From positions 2,366,872 through 2,430,871 of the forward strand of contig NZ_CP045484.1 in the NCBI RefSeq assembly GCF_009729055.1: a stretch of DNA of 64,000 nt. Reading direction: 5' to 3'. The notes under the pieces are model-generated. The model ran no database searches and was not told the DNA's origin. It worked only from the letters and a program-made list of their open reading frames with translations. Positions 28,773 to 37,553 of the stretch are shown one piece after another; within the stretch, counting starts at the first letter, position 1, and every line of letters starts with the position of its first letter. The translations under genes and the position numbers were made by a program. This stretch comes from Sulfurisphaera ohwakuensis. Its GTDB lineage: Archaea > Thermoproteota > Thermoprotei_A > Sulfolobales > Sulfolobaceae.

Positions 28773-29285
28773 TTACAAAATTTTCCCTCCTTTTATCTTT
28801 TGAGAGAGCATTAATAAGCCTATAAGTTTTACTACGTCACCTAAAATGGCTACTTCAGAGATATTATATAAGTAAAAGGGAAGACCTAGTGTATAAACTA
28901 CAGCTCCCCAGAAGAATAGATTTGAGGCTAAAACGAACTGCTTAACTGTAACATAAATTGAAATTCCTGCAATAGGTTCAAATATGTATCCTAGTACTAT
29001 CAGTTCTATTCCTAGGAAAGCGTGATAAGAAGCCAATAAAATCCCTATAAAGGTTATAACTATTGCTAAAGGTGCAAAATAATCCATAAAGTATTTCTTT
29101 TGCATAGATGATTTATAGTAAAAATAAAATGCTGGAATTGATAGAACCCATATTATCCAAAATTGAACTAATATTGATAGATAAAATATTGATTTAATAC
29201 CTAATATTGCAATCTGTAAAAGCACAGCCAAAATTAGGAAACCAGCAATAATACTTACTAAATTACCTAGCCTGAAATATTCCAT
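28773..29285 (-). CDS. multi-span membrane protein of unknown function
   Basis: A 170-residue protein with five or six hydrophobic segments and very few charged residues apart from KSSMQKKYFMDY between spans 2 and 3 and the tail QKIKGGKIL. No family recognised. It is codirectional with the upstream MFS gene (gap 40 nt), so they may be one transcript. Confidence 0.6.
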   Translation of the reverse strand: MEYFRLGNLVSIIAGFLILAVLLQIAILGIKSIFYLSILVQFWIIWVLSIPAFYFYYKSSMQKKYFMDYFAPLAIVITFIGILLASYHAFLGIELIVLGYIFEPIAGISIYVTVKQFVLASNLFFWGAVVYTLGLPFYLYNISEVAILGDVVKLIGLLMLSQKIKGGKIL

Positions 29286-29325
29286 AATATAAACTTTGTT
29301 TAAAAAAATAAAAATATTTGTAAGC

Positions 29326-30492
29326 CTAATCTGAATAGATGATGGTAGGAGATTTGCTCTTTGGCCACGTTATTACGCTAACTAATACTAATGCTAAAGC
29401 AAAAAATCCAAAAAAGTTGATTGTATCTATAAGAGCTCTTAATCCTAGTTCTATTTCTATAATTCCTAGAATTATATTACCTATCCCTCCTACAAATCCG
29501 CCAATATTATAAGATAATCCAGATAACATTCCTCTGACTTCAGTAGGAACTGCTTCAGCTAGTAATAATGGCATTAAAGGCCAAAAACCTGTGGAAAATG
29601 CGTAAATCAAAATTCCAATCTCAGATATTATTATAGATTTAATAAAAATTGGTACAGCTAGCGGTAAAGATACTAGTAATCCAGATACACCAATATAAAT
29701 TAACTTTCTTTTATCTACTTTATCAGCAAGTCTTCCAAATAAAATGAAAGATGCTGCTAGTCCTAAGTTACTTAATGTTATCAGTAATCCCAAAGTTATG
29801 CTATTCATATTCAAATATTTTTCAGCAACTAAAGTATAATTTCCGAATACTGAAAAATAGGCAAGAAACATACCACTCATGCCAGCAGTAGCTTTGATCA
29901 AGAGACTTAAGTAATCGTTATATCTGGGCTTAAAGGTAAATGAAGAAAATTTAGTTTCATTAATAATTTTTATGTAAGGTAGTAAGATTAAGGGTAAAGC
30001 ACCAGTGATTAAGAATAATCTTGGTTCGTTTTCTAGGATAATGTATGTTAACCCAGTTAAGGCATAACCTATTCCATAACCAGCTTGTACAATCCCAGTT
30101 ACAATGCCTCTTAAATTAGCTGGAGCGTTCTCATAAGCTAATACAGTTCCAGCAGTCCATTGAGCACCCATGAAAATTCCTTGCAGAAATCTTGCTACAA
30201 AGAGAATTAGAGAATTTGGTGAAAAAGCTAGTATAATCTGAAAGACAGAATAACCAGCTGTCCCAATGGCTAAAATTGGTTTCCTTCCAATTTTATCTGC
30301 TAATCTTCCAAAATATGTCCCGCCAATAGCTCTACCAATAAGACCTAAAGCGAAAAGAATTGAGAAGTCAAAATAATTAAGACCATAAACTTTTTCGAAG
30401 AACGAATAGACAAATGTTAATAATAACAAATCGTAAATATTTCCAGCCCACGCTAAAGTAGATACTATTGTAGCATGGATATAATTTTTCAT
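29326..30492 (-). CDS. MFS transporter (sugar/organic-acid type)
   Basis: A 388-residue carrier with 12 spans. Both halves carry the signature loop: GRLADKIGRKPIL and GRLADKVDKRKLI. The motif RFLQGIFMGAQWTAG in helix 4/5 is characteristic of the sialate/SHS-type sugar and carboxylate carriers. Short basic central loop. Substrate unknown. Confidence 0.87.
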   Translation of the reverse strand: MKNYIHATIVSTLAWAGNIYDLLLLTFVYSFFEKVYGLNYFDFSILFALGLIGRAIGGTYFGRLADKIGRKPILAIGTAGYSVFQIILAFSPNSLILFVARFLQGIFMGAQWTAGTVLAYENAPANLRGIVTGIVQAGYGIGYALTGLTYIILENEPRLFLITGALPLILLPYIKIINETKFSSFTFKPRYNDYLSLLIKATAGMSGMFLAYFSVFGNYTLVAEKYLNMNSITLGLLITLSNLGLAASFILFGRLADKVDKRKLIYIGVSGLLVSLPLAVPIFIKSIIISEIGILIYAFSTGFWPLMPLLLAEAVPTEVRGMLSGLSYNIGGFVGGIGNIILGIIEIELGLRALIDTINFFGFFALALVLVSVITWPKSKSPTIIYSD

Positions 30493-30701
30493 AAAAGTCT
30501 TTTCTTTTTGATCAAAACTTAAGTGTGCCTAATCTAAGCGCTTAACAATTTATAAGAAATCATATTGAATTAATTAAAACTAATCAGTAAAGAATAATAG
30601 AACTATAATGCTAATTTCAACAATTTCTAACATCATAAAATATTTTTAATTAAAATTTTTTAAATCATGTAACTACGTCAACATGTTCTATTAGCCCTCT
30701 A

Positions 30702-30710
30702 CTTTATATA
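30702..30710 (+). promoter_or_regulatory. TATA box before a 32-codon ORF
   Basis: ctttatata is centred 29-30 nt before the ATG at 30736, the usual Sulfolobales promoter spacing. Confidence 0.4.
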
Positions 30711-30735
30711 GTATTACAGTAGAATGTGATAAAAC

Positions 30736-30834
30736 ATGATATTTGATTTAAAAACTAGAAGAATAAGGAAAGGCTTAAGGGAAGCTTTTAAAAATTATCC
30801 AGAGACTTTCGATATGAAGAAACCTTCGCTTTGA
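30736..30834 (+). CDS. possible 32-residue basic protein
   Basis: ATG to TGA with a basic, helix-prone peptide (FDLKTRRIRKGLREAFKNYPE). It has a good TATA box at the expected distance. Its last 40 bases overlap the 3' end of the convergent methyltransferase gene. It may be a real small protein or the stub of a truncated gene. No family recognised. Confidence 0.33.
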   Translation: MIFDLKTRRIRKGLREAFKNYPETFDMKKPSL

Positions 30835-31823
30835 TGAAGATAGGGAATAAACCTATTTCCGAAAGAATTAGAGAAAGCAAAGTTAAGTGGAGATTTTGTA
30901 TTGAATTCCTTTACAATATATTCTCCTTCTTGAGGTAAAAGCGAGCAAGTAGCATAAATTACATAAGACGAAATAGAAAGGGCTTTGTTAAGTAGATTCC
31001 TTTGCAATTCTGATAATTCATTTACTCTTTGTTTTGTTAACTTAAGTAAAACTGTAGGCTCATTACTTATCATTCCAGTAGAGCTACAAGGAGCATCTAA
31101 GAGTACTTTATCAGCCTTAATTACACTGCTAGATGTAGAATCTTGATGAATGATGTGAACTTTATCCATATTAACTCCTACGTCATGAAGAAATTTAATC
31201 TCCTTGTGTAATCTTTCCCTATCTATATCAGATACGACTAACTCGCTCTGATTATCAGTCAAAGCCATAATCAGAGACGCTTTTATTCCGGGAGCTGATG
31301 CCATATCAAATATTAACTCTCCTTTTTCAGGTTTTAGAGCTTCAATTACCGCCATACTCGCTTTATCCTGTATAATAACTTTAAATTCTTTAAATGCAGT
31401 AGTACTTCTTATATCCCCTTTTACCACTTTATAGGCATATGGAATATCTTTATCTTTTTCTAATATTATACCCTCATTTTCTAAACTCTTTATCACTTTG
31501 TCTTCATCAGCTTTTAACGTATTTACCCTTATCCAAATTACTCTATCAAGAAAAGAGTCCTTTAATTTCTCTATATCATAAATACCATCTAGTTCCCTTT
31601 CAAACCACTCTGGTAGGACTATGTGTACCCCTTTTTGTAAAAATTCTCTTACTTTTTTCCTGTAACTTTTCCCTGATAGAGAATAATAAGAGAGTATGAG
31701 CCTTCTAGCTAGTTCGTAAGAATCTTTTACACTTCTGCTCACCTCCTTAGCTTTTTTGTATGCAACTGGCAGAGGATATCCCTTTTCAGCAAAGTATAGC
31801 ACTCTGCTTAAGAAGTCCTCCAC
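30795..31823 (-). CDS. RsmB/NOP2-family RNA 5-methylcytosine methyltransferase
   Basis: A 342-residue SAM-dependent enzyme. SAM motif I FDMASAPGIKAS, motif IV VLLDAPCSSTGMI (catalytic Cys), motif VI YATCSLLPQEGE (second Cys). The N-terminal ~100 residues are helical (substrate-recognition region). It methylates cytosine C5 in rRNA or tRNA. GTG start about 25 nt after a shared TATA element at 31842-31852. Confidence 0.9.
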   Translation of the reverse strand: MEDFLSRVLYFAEKGYPLPVAYKKAKEVSRSVKDSYELARRLILSYYSLSGKSYRKKVREFLQKGVHIVLPEWFERELDGIYDIEKLKDSFLDRVIWIRVNTLKADEDKVIKSLENEGIILEKDKDIPYAYKVVKGDIRSTTAFKEFKVIIQDKASMAVIEALKPEKGELIFDMASAPGIKASLIMALTDNQSELVVSDIDRERLHKEIKFLHDVGVNMDKVHIIHQDSTSSSVIKADKVLLDAPCSSTGMISNEPTVLLKLTKQRVNELSELQRNLLNKALSISSYVIYATCSLLPQEGEYIVKEFNTKSPLNFAFSNSFGNRFIPYLHQSEGFFISKVSG

Positions 31824-31841
31824 ATTATAACTTTTCTGGCA

Positions 31842-31852
31842 AAAATATTTAA
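31842..31852. promoter_or_regulatory. shared bidirectional TATA element
   Basis: The near-symmetrical aaaatatttaa lies about 25-28 nt from both the GTG of the minus-strand methyltransferase (31823) and the ATG at 31875 on the plus strand, so one TATA region could direct two divergent leaderless transcripts. Confidence 0.4.
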
Positions 31853-31874
31853 GTTTGGAATGAGAGTAGAACTT

Positions 31875-32255
31875 ATGAATATCGAAAAGCTAGAAAAATT
31901 ATATTTTGCAACAGTCTACGAGATAGAGAATGCAGATGACGCTAATGATCTGCTCAAACGCGTTAGTAAGTCTTTATTCTTACTTCTTAGATTAATCTAT
32001 GCAAGAAAAGCAGAAATTAGCAGATCTTTAGGTAGGGAAATAACTAGGTTCTTTTATGAAGAAGAGAACATAGAGGATAAAGTCCAGAGACTATCAAAGA
32101 TTGTTAGTTTAATGAGATATGAGGCAGTTACGACGAATTTTCCTTATATCGATTTTTACATGCAGAATTTTGTGTCAGAAATGGATAGGTTAATGATGAC
32201 TAAGGGCTATAAATTCTTCTTAACTTCTGACAGAAAAACCAAGACTATTCAATAG
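31875..32255 (+). CDS. helical protein of unknown function
   Basis: About 126 residues, predominantly helical and charged (NIEKLEKLYFATVYEIENADDANDLL at the start). No family recognised; looks like a conserved crenarchaeal hypothetical. An ATG at 31860 is in frame, but the one at 31875 fits the TATA spacing. The 3' end overlaps the convergent RmlD-like gene by 36 bp. Confidence 0.6.
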   Translation: MNIEKLEKLYFATVYEIENADDANDLLKRVSKSLFLLLRLIYARKAEISRSLGREITRFFYEEENIEDKVQRLSKIVSLMRYEAVTTNFPYIDFYMQNFVSEMDRLMMTKGYKFFLTSDRKTKTIQ

Positions 32256-32936
32256 CCACGTATCTAATGAGAAATCATAATATTTACCTTCAGTTGGTAT
32301 AACTTCTACCTCAAACATTTCACCTAATTCTTTACAGACTTCATATAAGCTCTTTCTCTTACCACCTAGGTTTACTACGCCTCTTAGTTCTTTCTTTACC
32401 ATTAAGGAAATTATTTCACTTGCTTCATTCATTGATATAGGCGAAACATAAAAATTCGAATTACATCTAATTGCTCTTTTACCCCTTAATATACCTTTTA
32501 TAAAAGGGAAAAGTAGTCCTTTATATTGCATTGAGTAAAGTAAGCCCAGTCTAATTATAAGATAATTACCAAGACTCATTATCCCAGATTCTCCTACGAG
32601 TTTTGTTAGTCCATAATAATTTATCGGATTTGGTGTGGAAGTTTCTGAGTAATATCCTTTCTTTCCATCAAATATCATGAAGGTAGATAAGTAGACGTTT
32701 ACAGCTTTCACTCTATTTGCTGCTCTACCTATGTTTATTGCATACCAGGTATTTATGTTCCAAGCCAAAGGCCTATTATTATTTGCCTCCAAGTAAGGTA
32801 TTTCAAATGTGTGAATAACAACATCTGGTCTTTCTTCAAGAACTTTTTGAGGAGAAGTTATAACTATGACTTTATCAAAAAATTTGGCTATGTTTTCTCC
32901 TAACTCCCCTTCAGAAGTAATTCCTACGAGCAACAT
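32220..32936 (-). CDS. RmlD-like dTDP-sugar reductase/SDR
   Basis: A 238-residue extended-SDR protein. The NAD(P) loop is GITSEGELGENIA (weak GxxGxxG); the active site YYGLTKLVGE contains YxxxK; RCNSNFYVSPISMNEAS matches the dTDP-4-dehydrorhamnose reductase substrate region. Shorter than typical RmlD (~290) because the N-terminal Rossmann part is compact. It may act in glycan synthesis or, like MAT2B, as a regulator. ATG about 26 nt after tataaac. Confidence 0.75.
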   Translation of the reverse strand: MLLVGITSEGELGENIAKFFDKVIVITSPQKVLEERPDVVIHTFEIPYLEANNNRPLAWNINTWYAINIGRAANRVKAVNVYLSTFMIFDGKKGYYSETSTPNPINYYGLTKLVGESGIMSLGNYLIIRLGLLYSMQYKGLLFPFIKGILRGKRAIRCNSNFYVSPISMNEASEIISLMVKKELRGVVNLGGKRKSLYEVCKELGEMFEVEVIPTEGKYYDFSLDTWLLNSLGFSVRS

Positions 32937-32970
32937 ATATATTTATAAACGTAAAGTAAAAAGTTTATAC

Positions 32971-33333
32971 GTGAACGACATAATAGAGAGGTTCGTAGAA
33001 CTAGAAGAAGGAGATGAGAATGAGGTCAAGTTACTCAAGAGTTTATGGAGTGATAAGATAACAAAGCTTACCTTATCAGATTTTCAGACTTTAGAAATGA
33101 CTGAAGGGAATGTTCTGCTTCTACAAATTCATAGAGGTAATATTATTTCTTTACTTCATAAACCTTCTGGGCTTTTCTTACTAATTTATGGTGTTAGTGG
33201 ACTTGAAATAGAAACCTTAAGATACATAACATTAAAATCAAAAAATCCCGATACAGATTTTGTAGCTCTAGTCTACGAATATTTAAACAAAGGTAACGCT
33301 AGGTTAGGATTTCAACCTAATGTTTCAAAGTAG
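32971..33333 (+). CDS. small protein of unknown function
   Basis: A 120-residue protein read from GTG at 32971, which lies 26 nt after the TATA-like atttataaa (32941-32949); the open frame extends upstream to 32866 but that part would lie in front of the promoter. Acidic N-terminal helix (DIIERFVELEEGDENE), then beta-rich core. No family recognised. Convergent overlap with the next minus-strand gene. Confidence 0.55.
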   Translation: MNDIIERFVELEEGDENEVKLLKSLWSDKITKLTLSDFQTLEMTEGNVLLLQIHRGNIISLLHKPSGLFLLIYGVSGLEIETLRYITLKSKNPDTDFVALVYEYLNKGNARLGFQPNVSK

Positions 33334-33746
33334 ATTTGCTCGTGAAGTTCATTACAAGATGATTTATCTCCTTTTAAACATCCTCTTATTAAATAAAGGT
33401 AAAATAATATTTCTTTTGATTTTTCTGTATCAATTTTTTCTTCAATTTCCACTATAACTTTATCTAATGCAGTTGCAATTATATTCTCCTTTTCTGATAT
33501 AACTTTACCATTACTAATTATCTCATCATTAGCAGTTAGAAACTTATATTGTACACCTCTTTTTGTTGCTATTCTTGAAGCGAAGATATTTTTGTATACT
33601 TTTACAAGTAATATACTTAAATTTTTATTAAATAAGATGACTCTGTTTGGACCTCTTATCTCTATAGCTGAAAATCCTTTAGGAATTCTTTTTATATTTC
33701 CATTTTCACTGATTAGGTCTTCTATTTTATAGCCCATGTGATACAT
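33312..33746 (-). CDS. small protein of unknown function
   Basis: A 144-residue alpha/beta protein with two cysteines near the C terminus (RGCLKGDKSSCNELHE), which may form a disulfide or metal site. No family recognised. An in-frame ATG at 33737 is an alternative start. Convergently overlaps its neighbour by 22 bp. Confidence 0.55.
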   Translation of the reverse strand: MYHMGYKIEDLISENGNIKRIPKGFSAIEIRGPNRVILFNKNLSILLVKVYKNIFASRIATKRGVQYKFLTANDEIISNGKVISEKENIIATALDKVIVEIEEKIDTEKSKEILFYLYLIRGCLKGDKSSCNELHEQIYFETLG

Positions 33747-33876
33747 TTTTACTCATAATATATATAGTTTCTCCTTTTATTCTATTTATATCTATATAGA
33801 CTAATTATATAACTATAGTTCTACATGTAATAAATACATAATCTTTATAAGAATGTTAACGGGACTCTAAAGTGAA

Positions 33877-35253
33877 ATGAAGTTATCAGATATTTTCAAA
33901 CCCCTGGATCAAAGAAACTTCGATGTATGGCATATAAAGTCACTACTAACGACAGGTATGGGAGTTTTTACTGACGGATATGATCTCTCATCGGTCGGCA
34001 TAGTCTTAGCAATAGTTCTCTCATCATTTGGCATAACAAGCAAATCACCAGATTACACTCTATGGCAAAGTCTAGTATCGGGATCAGCATTAATAGGTGC
34101 AGCAGTGGGAGCAATAATTTTCGGAATACTCTCTAATAGAGGTAGGAAAACATTTTACGGAATAGACGTTGCCCTTCTTTCTGTCGGTGCCCTATTACAA
34201 GCGTTTGTTTCAACTCCCTTAGAATTAGTGATAGTTAGAGGACTTTTAGGTTTAGGTGTAGGTGCTGATTACGTATTATCTCCTATGATAATGGCAGAGC
34301 ATTCAAACGCTAAAGATAGGGGAAAGTTACTTGCTTTCGGTTTTGGTTTAATGTGGGGATTTGGCGCAACTACTGCAGCAGCAATAGCTCTAGGATTGGA
34401 AGCTCTTAGCGTACCCACAGATGTTATTTGGAGAGTCGTTTTAGCGGCTGGTGCAATACCATCAGCATCTGTAATTTATCTAAGAAGAAAAATACCAGAA
34501 ACACCAAGATATTTAGCTAGGATTAAAGGAGATGTTGAAAAGTTTAGAGAAGTTGTAAGGACATTAGCTAATACTGATGTTCATATAAGTAAAGAATTAA
34601 AAGATGCTAATGGTTTCTCGGCATATTTTAGCAAGTTTTGGAAAACATTCTTGGCAGCATGCTTATTATGGTTCTTATTTGATATTGTAGCGTACTCAGG
34701 TATTTTATTTGGTCCAACAGCAATTGCAAAAAGTATTGGAATAAATAATAGTGCTATCTTTCAGTTCATTATAGAGTTCGGTTTTACGGTACCTGGTGGA
34801 ATAATTGCATTGTTAACCTTAGATAGAATTGGAAGAAAACCTATGCAGACATTTGGTTTCTTCGGAATGGCTATCTCTTTACTTCTCTTCTCTTTATTAA
34901 AAACGAGTATACCGGCTACCACAGCACTAATACTCTATGGTTTACAGAATTTGTTTTCACAAGCAGGACCTGGTTCAGTAAGTGCTTCTGGTATGCTAGG
35001 TGTGGAACTAGCACCCACTAAGGTTAGAGGACTTGTTCAGTCTTTAACAGTAGCTTCTGGTAGAACAGGAGCAGCACTAACAGCTTTTGTCTTTCCAGCT
35101 TTATTTAATACCTATGGAGAATCTTTTGCCGTAGCATTCCTAAGTTCTGTTGCATTTGTTGCGGCCGTCTTAACGTTAATTGCAGTACCGGAGACGAAAG
35201 GAAAGCCATTAGAAGTTTCTTCGCAAGAAGATCTTATTGTTCAAGAAATCTAA
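33877..35253 (+). CDS. PHS-type MFS transporter (phosphate:H+ symporter-like)
   Basis: A 458-residue carrier with 12 spans. Helix 1 reads [17 protein letters not shown], the DxxD pattern of the phosphate:H+ symporter (Pho84-like) and related metabolite:H+ families; the 2/3 loop is [11 protein letters not shown] and the 8/9 loop [10 protein letters not shown]. Long central loop (residues 210-255). Leaderless start about 28 nt after ctttataa. Organic acids are an alternative substrate. Confidence 0.85.
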   Translation: MKLSDIFKPLDQRNFDVWHIKSLLTTGMGVFTDGYDLSSVGIVLAIVLSSFGITSKSPDYTLWQSLVSGSALIGAAVGAIIFGILSNRGRKTFYGIDVALLSVGALLQAFVSTPLELVIVRGLLGLGVGADYVLSPMIMAEHSNAKDRGKLLAFGFGLMWGFGATTAAAIALGLEALSVPTDVIWRVVLAAGAIPSASVIYLRRKIPETPRYLARIKGDVEKFREVVRTLANTDVHISKELKDANGFSAYFSKFWKTFLAACLLWFLFDIVAYSGILFGPTAIAKSIGINNSAIFQFIIEFGFTVPGGIIALLTLDRIGRKPMQTFGFFGMAISLLLFSLLKTSIPATTALILYGLQNLFSQAGPGSVSASGMLGVELAPTKVRGLVQSLTVASGRTGAALTAFVFPALFNTYGESFAVAFLSSVAFVAAVLTLIAVPETKGKPLEVSSQEDLIVQEI

Positions 35254-35327
35254 TTTTTTTATAAATTAATATACTTTATCTATTGGGCTCATAAATTTAT
35301 TATCTTATGGAGTATAAGTATACCATA

Positions 35328-35656
35328 ATGTTGGAAAAAAATTCGTTTAGCTCATGATGTTTACTTTGAGGAAGCTGATGAGTTGCTTTCTAGGGGTGAT
35401 CTTGTTCAAGCTTCGGAAAAGTATTATAAGGCTGCAGAAGAAGCAATAAAATATTTAAGTAAAGAGAAAAATACTTCATGCTATTTAGAGTTCTTGAAAA
35501 AGAAAAGATGGAAGGCCGAATTGTTATTTAAAGCTGCAGAAGAGTTAGATAAGATATTTCCAGGGATTTGGAAAGCATGGAAAAGTGCGTGGTTTCTTCA
35601 TGTTTATGGGTTTCATGAAATGAGCCTAAATAAGGAGATTATAAAGTTTAGGGGTT
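35328..35656 (+). pseudogene. PaREP1-like gene, frameshifted and 3'-truncated
   Basis: The helical product (AHDVYFEEADELLSRGDLVQASEKYYKAAEEAIKYL... WKAWKSAWFLHVYGFHEMSL) matches the PaREP1 family of thermophilic crenarchaea. From the ATG at 35328 the frame reads MLEKNSFSS and stops; dropping one A from the run of seven A at 35335-35341 gives MLEKIRLAHDVYFEEADELL and joins the long frame exactly. The 3' end runs into the left end of the tnpB element, which replaces the last 20-30 residues. A TTG at 35383 could still start a shortened 100-residue product. Upstream of a HEPN/MNT pair, so a toxin-antitoxin setting is likely. Confidence 0.6.
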
Positions 35657-35709
35657 CAAAGGGGGCGAAAAACCTCGCCTTTTAAGGCGGGGATGGATAG
35701 CCCCCTTTG
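35657..35709. repeat. left-end nested hairpin of the tnpB element
   Basis: Outer arms CAAAGGGGGC (35657-35666) and GCCCCCTTTG (35700-35709) are perfect 10-bp inverted repeats. Inside lies a second hairpin CCTCGCC (35673-35679) with GGCGGGG (35686-35692) and a TTTTAA-type loop. Such subterminal hairpins are recognised by HUH transposases in IS200/IS605 elements. Confidence 0.75.
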
Positions 35710-35747
35710 TAGAAATATTTTTTAATCCACTCTCGAACATTTTATTA

Positions 35748-36980
35748 ATGCCCAACGTAGGGTTCCGCTTTCGTGCATATGCTGACGATCAAACAATTAG
35801 GGCGTTAAAAGCCCAGTTGAGGTTAGCATGTGAGATGTACAACACCCTACGCTGGGCAGATATCTATTTCTACCAAAGGGACGGAAAGGGTCTTACACAA
35901 ACGGAGTTAAGACAACTCGCTCTAGATCTAAGAAAGCAAGATAAGGAGTACCAACAACTCTACTCACAAGTAGTACAGCAAATTGCCGATCGTTATTACG
36001 ATGCTAGGGATAGGTTCTTCAAAGGTCTAGCACACTTTCCTAAGGAGAAGAAACCCCATAAGTACTACTCTCTTGTTTACCCACAAAGTGGATGGAAAAT
36101 ACTTGAGAGCAGGGAAATAAGGACTAAGAGTAGGAAGAATAAGAAGAAGCTGGTGTTATTGAGGTTATCAAATCTCGGCGTGTTTAAGGTCATTGTTCAT
36201 AGGGACTTCCCGCTTGATAAAGTAAAGAGGGTGGTAGTTAAACTAACACGTTCAGAGAGAGTATATGTCTCCTTCATGGTTGAAGGTGTTGAATTCTCTC
36301 AACTCCCAAAGACTGGTAAGGTAGTTGCAATAGATGTTGGGGTAGAGAAACTCTTAACCACGAGTGATGGGTTCTATTTCCCTAACTTGAGACCTTATGA
36401 GAAGGCACTTGAGAAGATAAGGAAACTCCACAAGGTTCTCTCGAGGAAAGAGTTCTTGTCGAAAAATTGGTTTAAAGCAAAAGTGAAGTTAGCTAGGGGT
36501 TATGAACACTTGAAGAACTTGAGACAAGACCTCTATATGAAGTTGGGTAAGTGGTTTGCACAACATTATGACGTTGTAGTAATGGAGGATATAGATGTTA
36601 AACAACTGGTGGAGGAGTCAGAAAGGAAGTTGAGGATGAGGTTGCACGATGTTGCGTTCCATGAGTTGAAGAGAATACTAGGATATCAGTTGGAAAAATA
36701 TGGAAAGAAACTGTTGTTAATAAATCCAGCATATACTTCAAAGATGTGTGCTAAATGCGGGTACGTAAAGAAAGAGTTAACTTTGACTGACCGTGTGTTC
36801 AGCTGTCCTAAGTGTGGTTGGGTTACTGATCGTGACTATAACGCTTGCTTAAACATATTGAAGAGATCGGGGTGGGAGCCATCCTTAGTGCCTGTGGAGC
36901 TCCACCCTCTACCCGTAGCGAAAAGCTACGGGCAAGGTGGGGCTATGAAGCAGGAAGCTCCGCCCTTCAGGGCGGGGTAG
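35748..36980 (+). CDS. tnpB: TnpB RNA-guided nuclease (Cas12 ancestor)
   Basis: A 410-residue intact TnpB. RuvC catalytic acids are all present: D196 (AIDVGVEKL), E280 (VVMEDIDV), D363 (DRDYNACLN). The zinc finger has C334-x2-C337 and C353-x2-C356. The N-terminal region carries the helix-turn-helix-like [12 protein letters not shown]. Family proteins cut DNA next to a target motif under guidance of an RNA made from the element's right end, promoting retention of the element. The C-terminal codons overlap the right-end hairpins, as usual. The stop codon TAG lies inside the last hairpin. Confidence 0.93.
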   Translation: MPNVGFRFRAYADDQTIRALKAQLRLACEMYNTLRWADIYFYQRDGKGLTQTELRQLALDLRKQDKEYQQLYSQVVQQIADRYYDARDRFFKGLAHFPKEKKPHKYYSLVYPQSGWKILESREIRTKSRKNKKKLVLLRLSNLGVFKVIVHRDFPLDKVKRVVVKLTRSERVYVSFMVEGVEFSQLPKTGKVVAIDVGVEKLLTTSDGFYFPNLRPYEKALEKIRKLHKVLSRKEFLSKNWFKAKVKLARGYEHLKNLRQDLYMKLGKWFAQHYDVVVMEDIDVKQLVEESERKLRMRLHDVAFHELKRILGYQLEKYGKKLLLINPAYTSKMCAKCGYVKKELTLTDRVFSCPKCGWVTDRDYNACLNILKRSGWEPSLVPVELHPLPVAKSYGQGGAMKQEAPPFRAG

Positions 36981-36985
36981 CTCAC
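36880..36985 (+). ncRNA. predicted omega-RNA scaffold at tnpB right end
   Basis: Overlaps the tnpB 3' end. Visible stems: CCCGTAGC/GCTACGGG around a GAAAA loop (36913-36933), enclosed by CCACC/GGTGG, then CCGCCC-TTCA-GGGCGG (about 36960-36974) followed by GGTAGCTCAC. In this group the RNA scaffold ends at the element boundary and the adjacent host bases become the guide; here the guide would start near 36986 (ATGAGAGGACC). Boundaries and transcription are inferred. Confidence 0.6.
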
Positions 36986-37224
36986 ATGAGAGGACCGGGA
37001 CTTATGAGAGGACTCATAATTTAATTAAACTCTTAGAAGATGTGATAAGAGTTACGAATAACAACAGATTAAGAGAATTACTTGATAAGGAGTCGAGCAT
37101 ATTGGATTTAATTCAACAAGCATATATAGGTGCCAGATATTTACCATATGAGTATAGTAAGAATTCCGTAATAGTCTCCTTAAGAATTGCGAAGGTGATA
37201 CTAAATGAGCTTGGACTACTTTAA
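36986..37224 (+). pseudogene. HEPN gene remnant (C-terminal half)
   Basis: An open frame continues from the element into host sequence and reads YERTHNLIKLLEDVIRV ... LDLIQQAYIGARYLPYEY ... IAKVILNEL, the second half of a classical HEPN domain (THNL..LL and YI-ARYP-like motifs). The first ~50 residues, including the helix with the conserved Gln/Ala packing motif, are absent, replaced by the tnpB element. A GTG at 37042 could start a 60-residue stub. The 10-bp word ATGAGAGGAC occurs twice just right of the element (36986 and 37004). Its 3' end overlaps the MNT gene. Confidence 0.6.
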
Positions 37225-37553
37225 AGAGGAGTGGGAAAAAGAGGATAAACATGTTGAAAAATGCAAGACAATACTTAAAGGTAATAAAAAAGGTATGTGT
37301 AAATGAGATATCAGCAGAATGTAAAGTAATACTCTTTGGCTCTGTAGCTAGGGGTAATTACAGACTAGATAGTGACATAGATGTTCTTGTAATAGTGCTT
37401 AATATTAAAGATGAATGGGATAGGAGTAAGATATCAGTGAAATTACATAAGGCAATAAATGCGTGGGATCCTTTTGAAATTCACATTGTCACACCAGAGG
37501 AGTATAAAATCTGGTATTCTAAATTCATTGACGTATGGGAAGAGATAACTTAG
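37205..37553 (+). pseudogene. MNT nucleotidyltransferase (HEPN partner), apparent frameshift
   Basis: The main frame from 37251 codes about 100 residues with GSVARG...SDIDVLV (nucleotidyltransferase GSxxRG and DxD) and a third Asp-like site in WDPFEIHIV, as in minimal nucleotidyltransferase antitoxins. The natural start appears to be ATG at 37205, overlapping the HEPN stop by 20 bp and reading MSLDYFKEEWEKEDKHVE; deleting one A from the A5 run at 37257-37261 joins this to NARQYLKVIKKVC. As written, that frame ends after 33 codons. An in-frame internal ATG at 37251 may still allow a nearly complete enzyme domain. Either a degraded TA module or transcriptional slippage. Confidence 0.6.

Larger units (their letters stand above)
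35657..36985 (+). mobile_element. solo tnpB element (IS200/IS605 group, IS1341-like)
   Basis: Consists of a left-end two-tier hairpin, one intact tnpB gene, and a right-end hairpin array; there is no tnpA (Y1 transposase) or serine recombinase gene, so it cannot move by itself. TTCAA directly precedes or overlaps the left end (35655-35659), the type of tetra/pentanucleotide used as target motif by this group. Base composition is clearly richer in GC than the flanks. It interrupts a PaREP1-like gene on the left and abuts a 5'-truncated HEPN gene on the right. Exact ends are estimates. Confidence 0.72.

Noticed and set aside
32866-32970. Upstream part of the frame ending at 33333
   Set aside because: It lies before the TATA box that serves the GTG at 32971 and is antisense to the RmlD-like gene.
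37205-37306. 33-codon frame at 37205 as an independent small gene
   Set aside because: Its sequence reads as the natural N terminus of the MNT protein and joins it after removal of one A.
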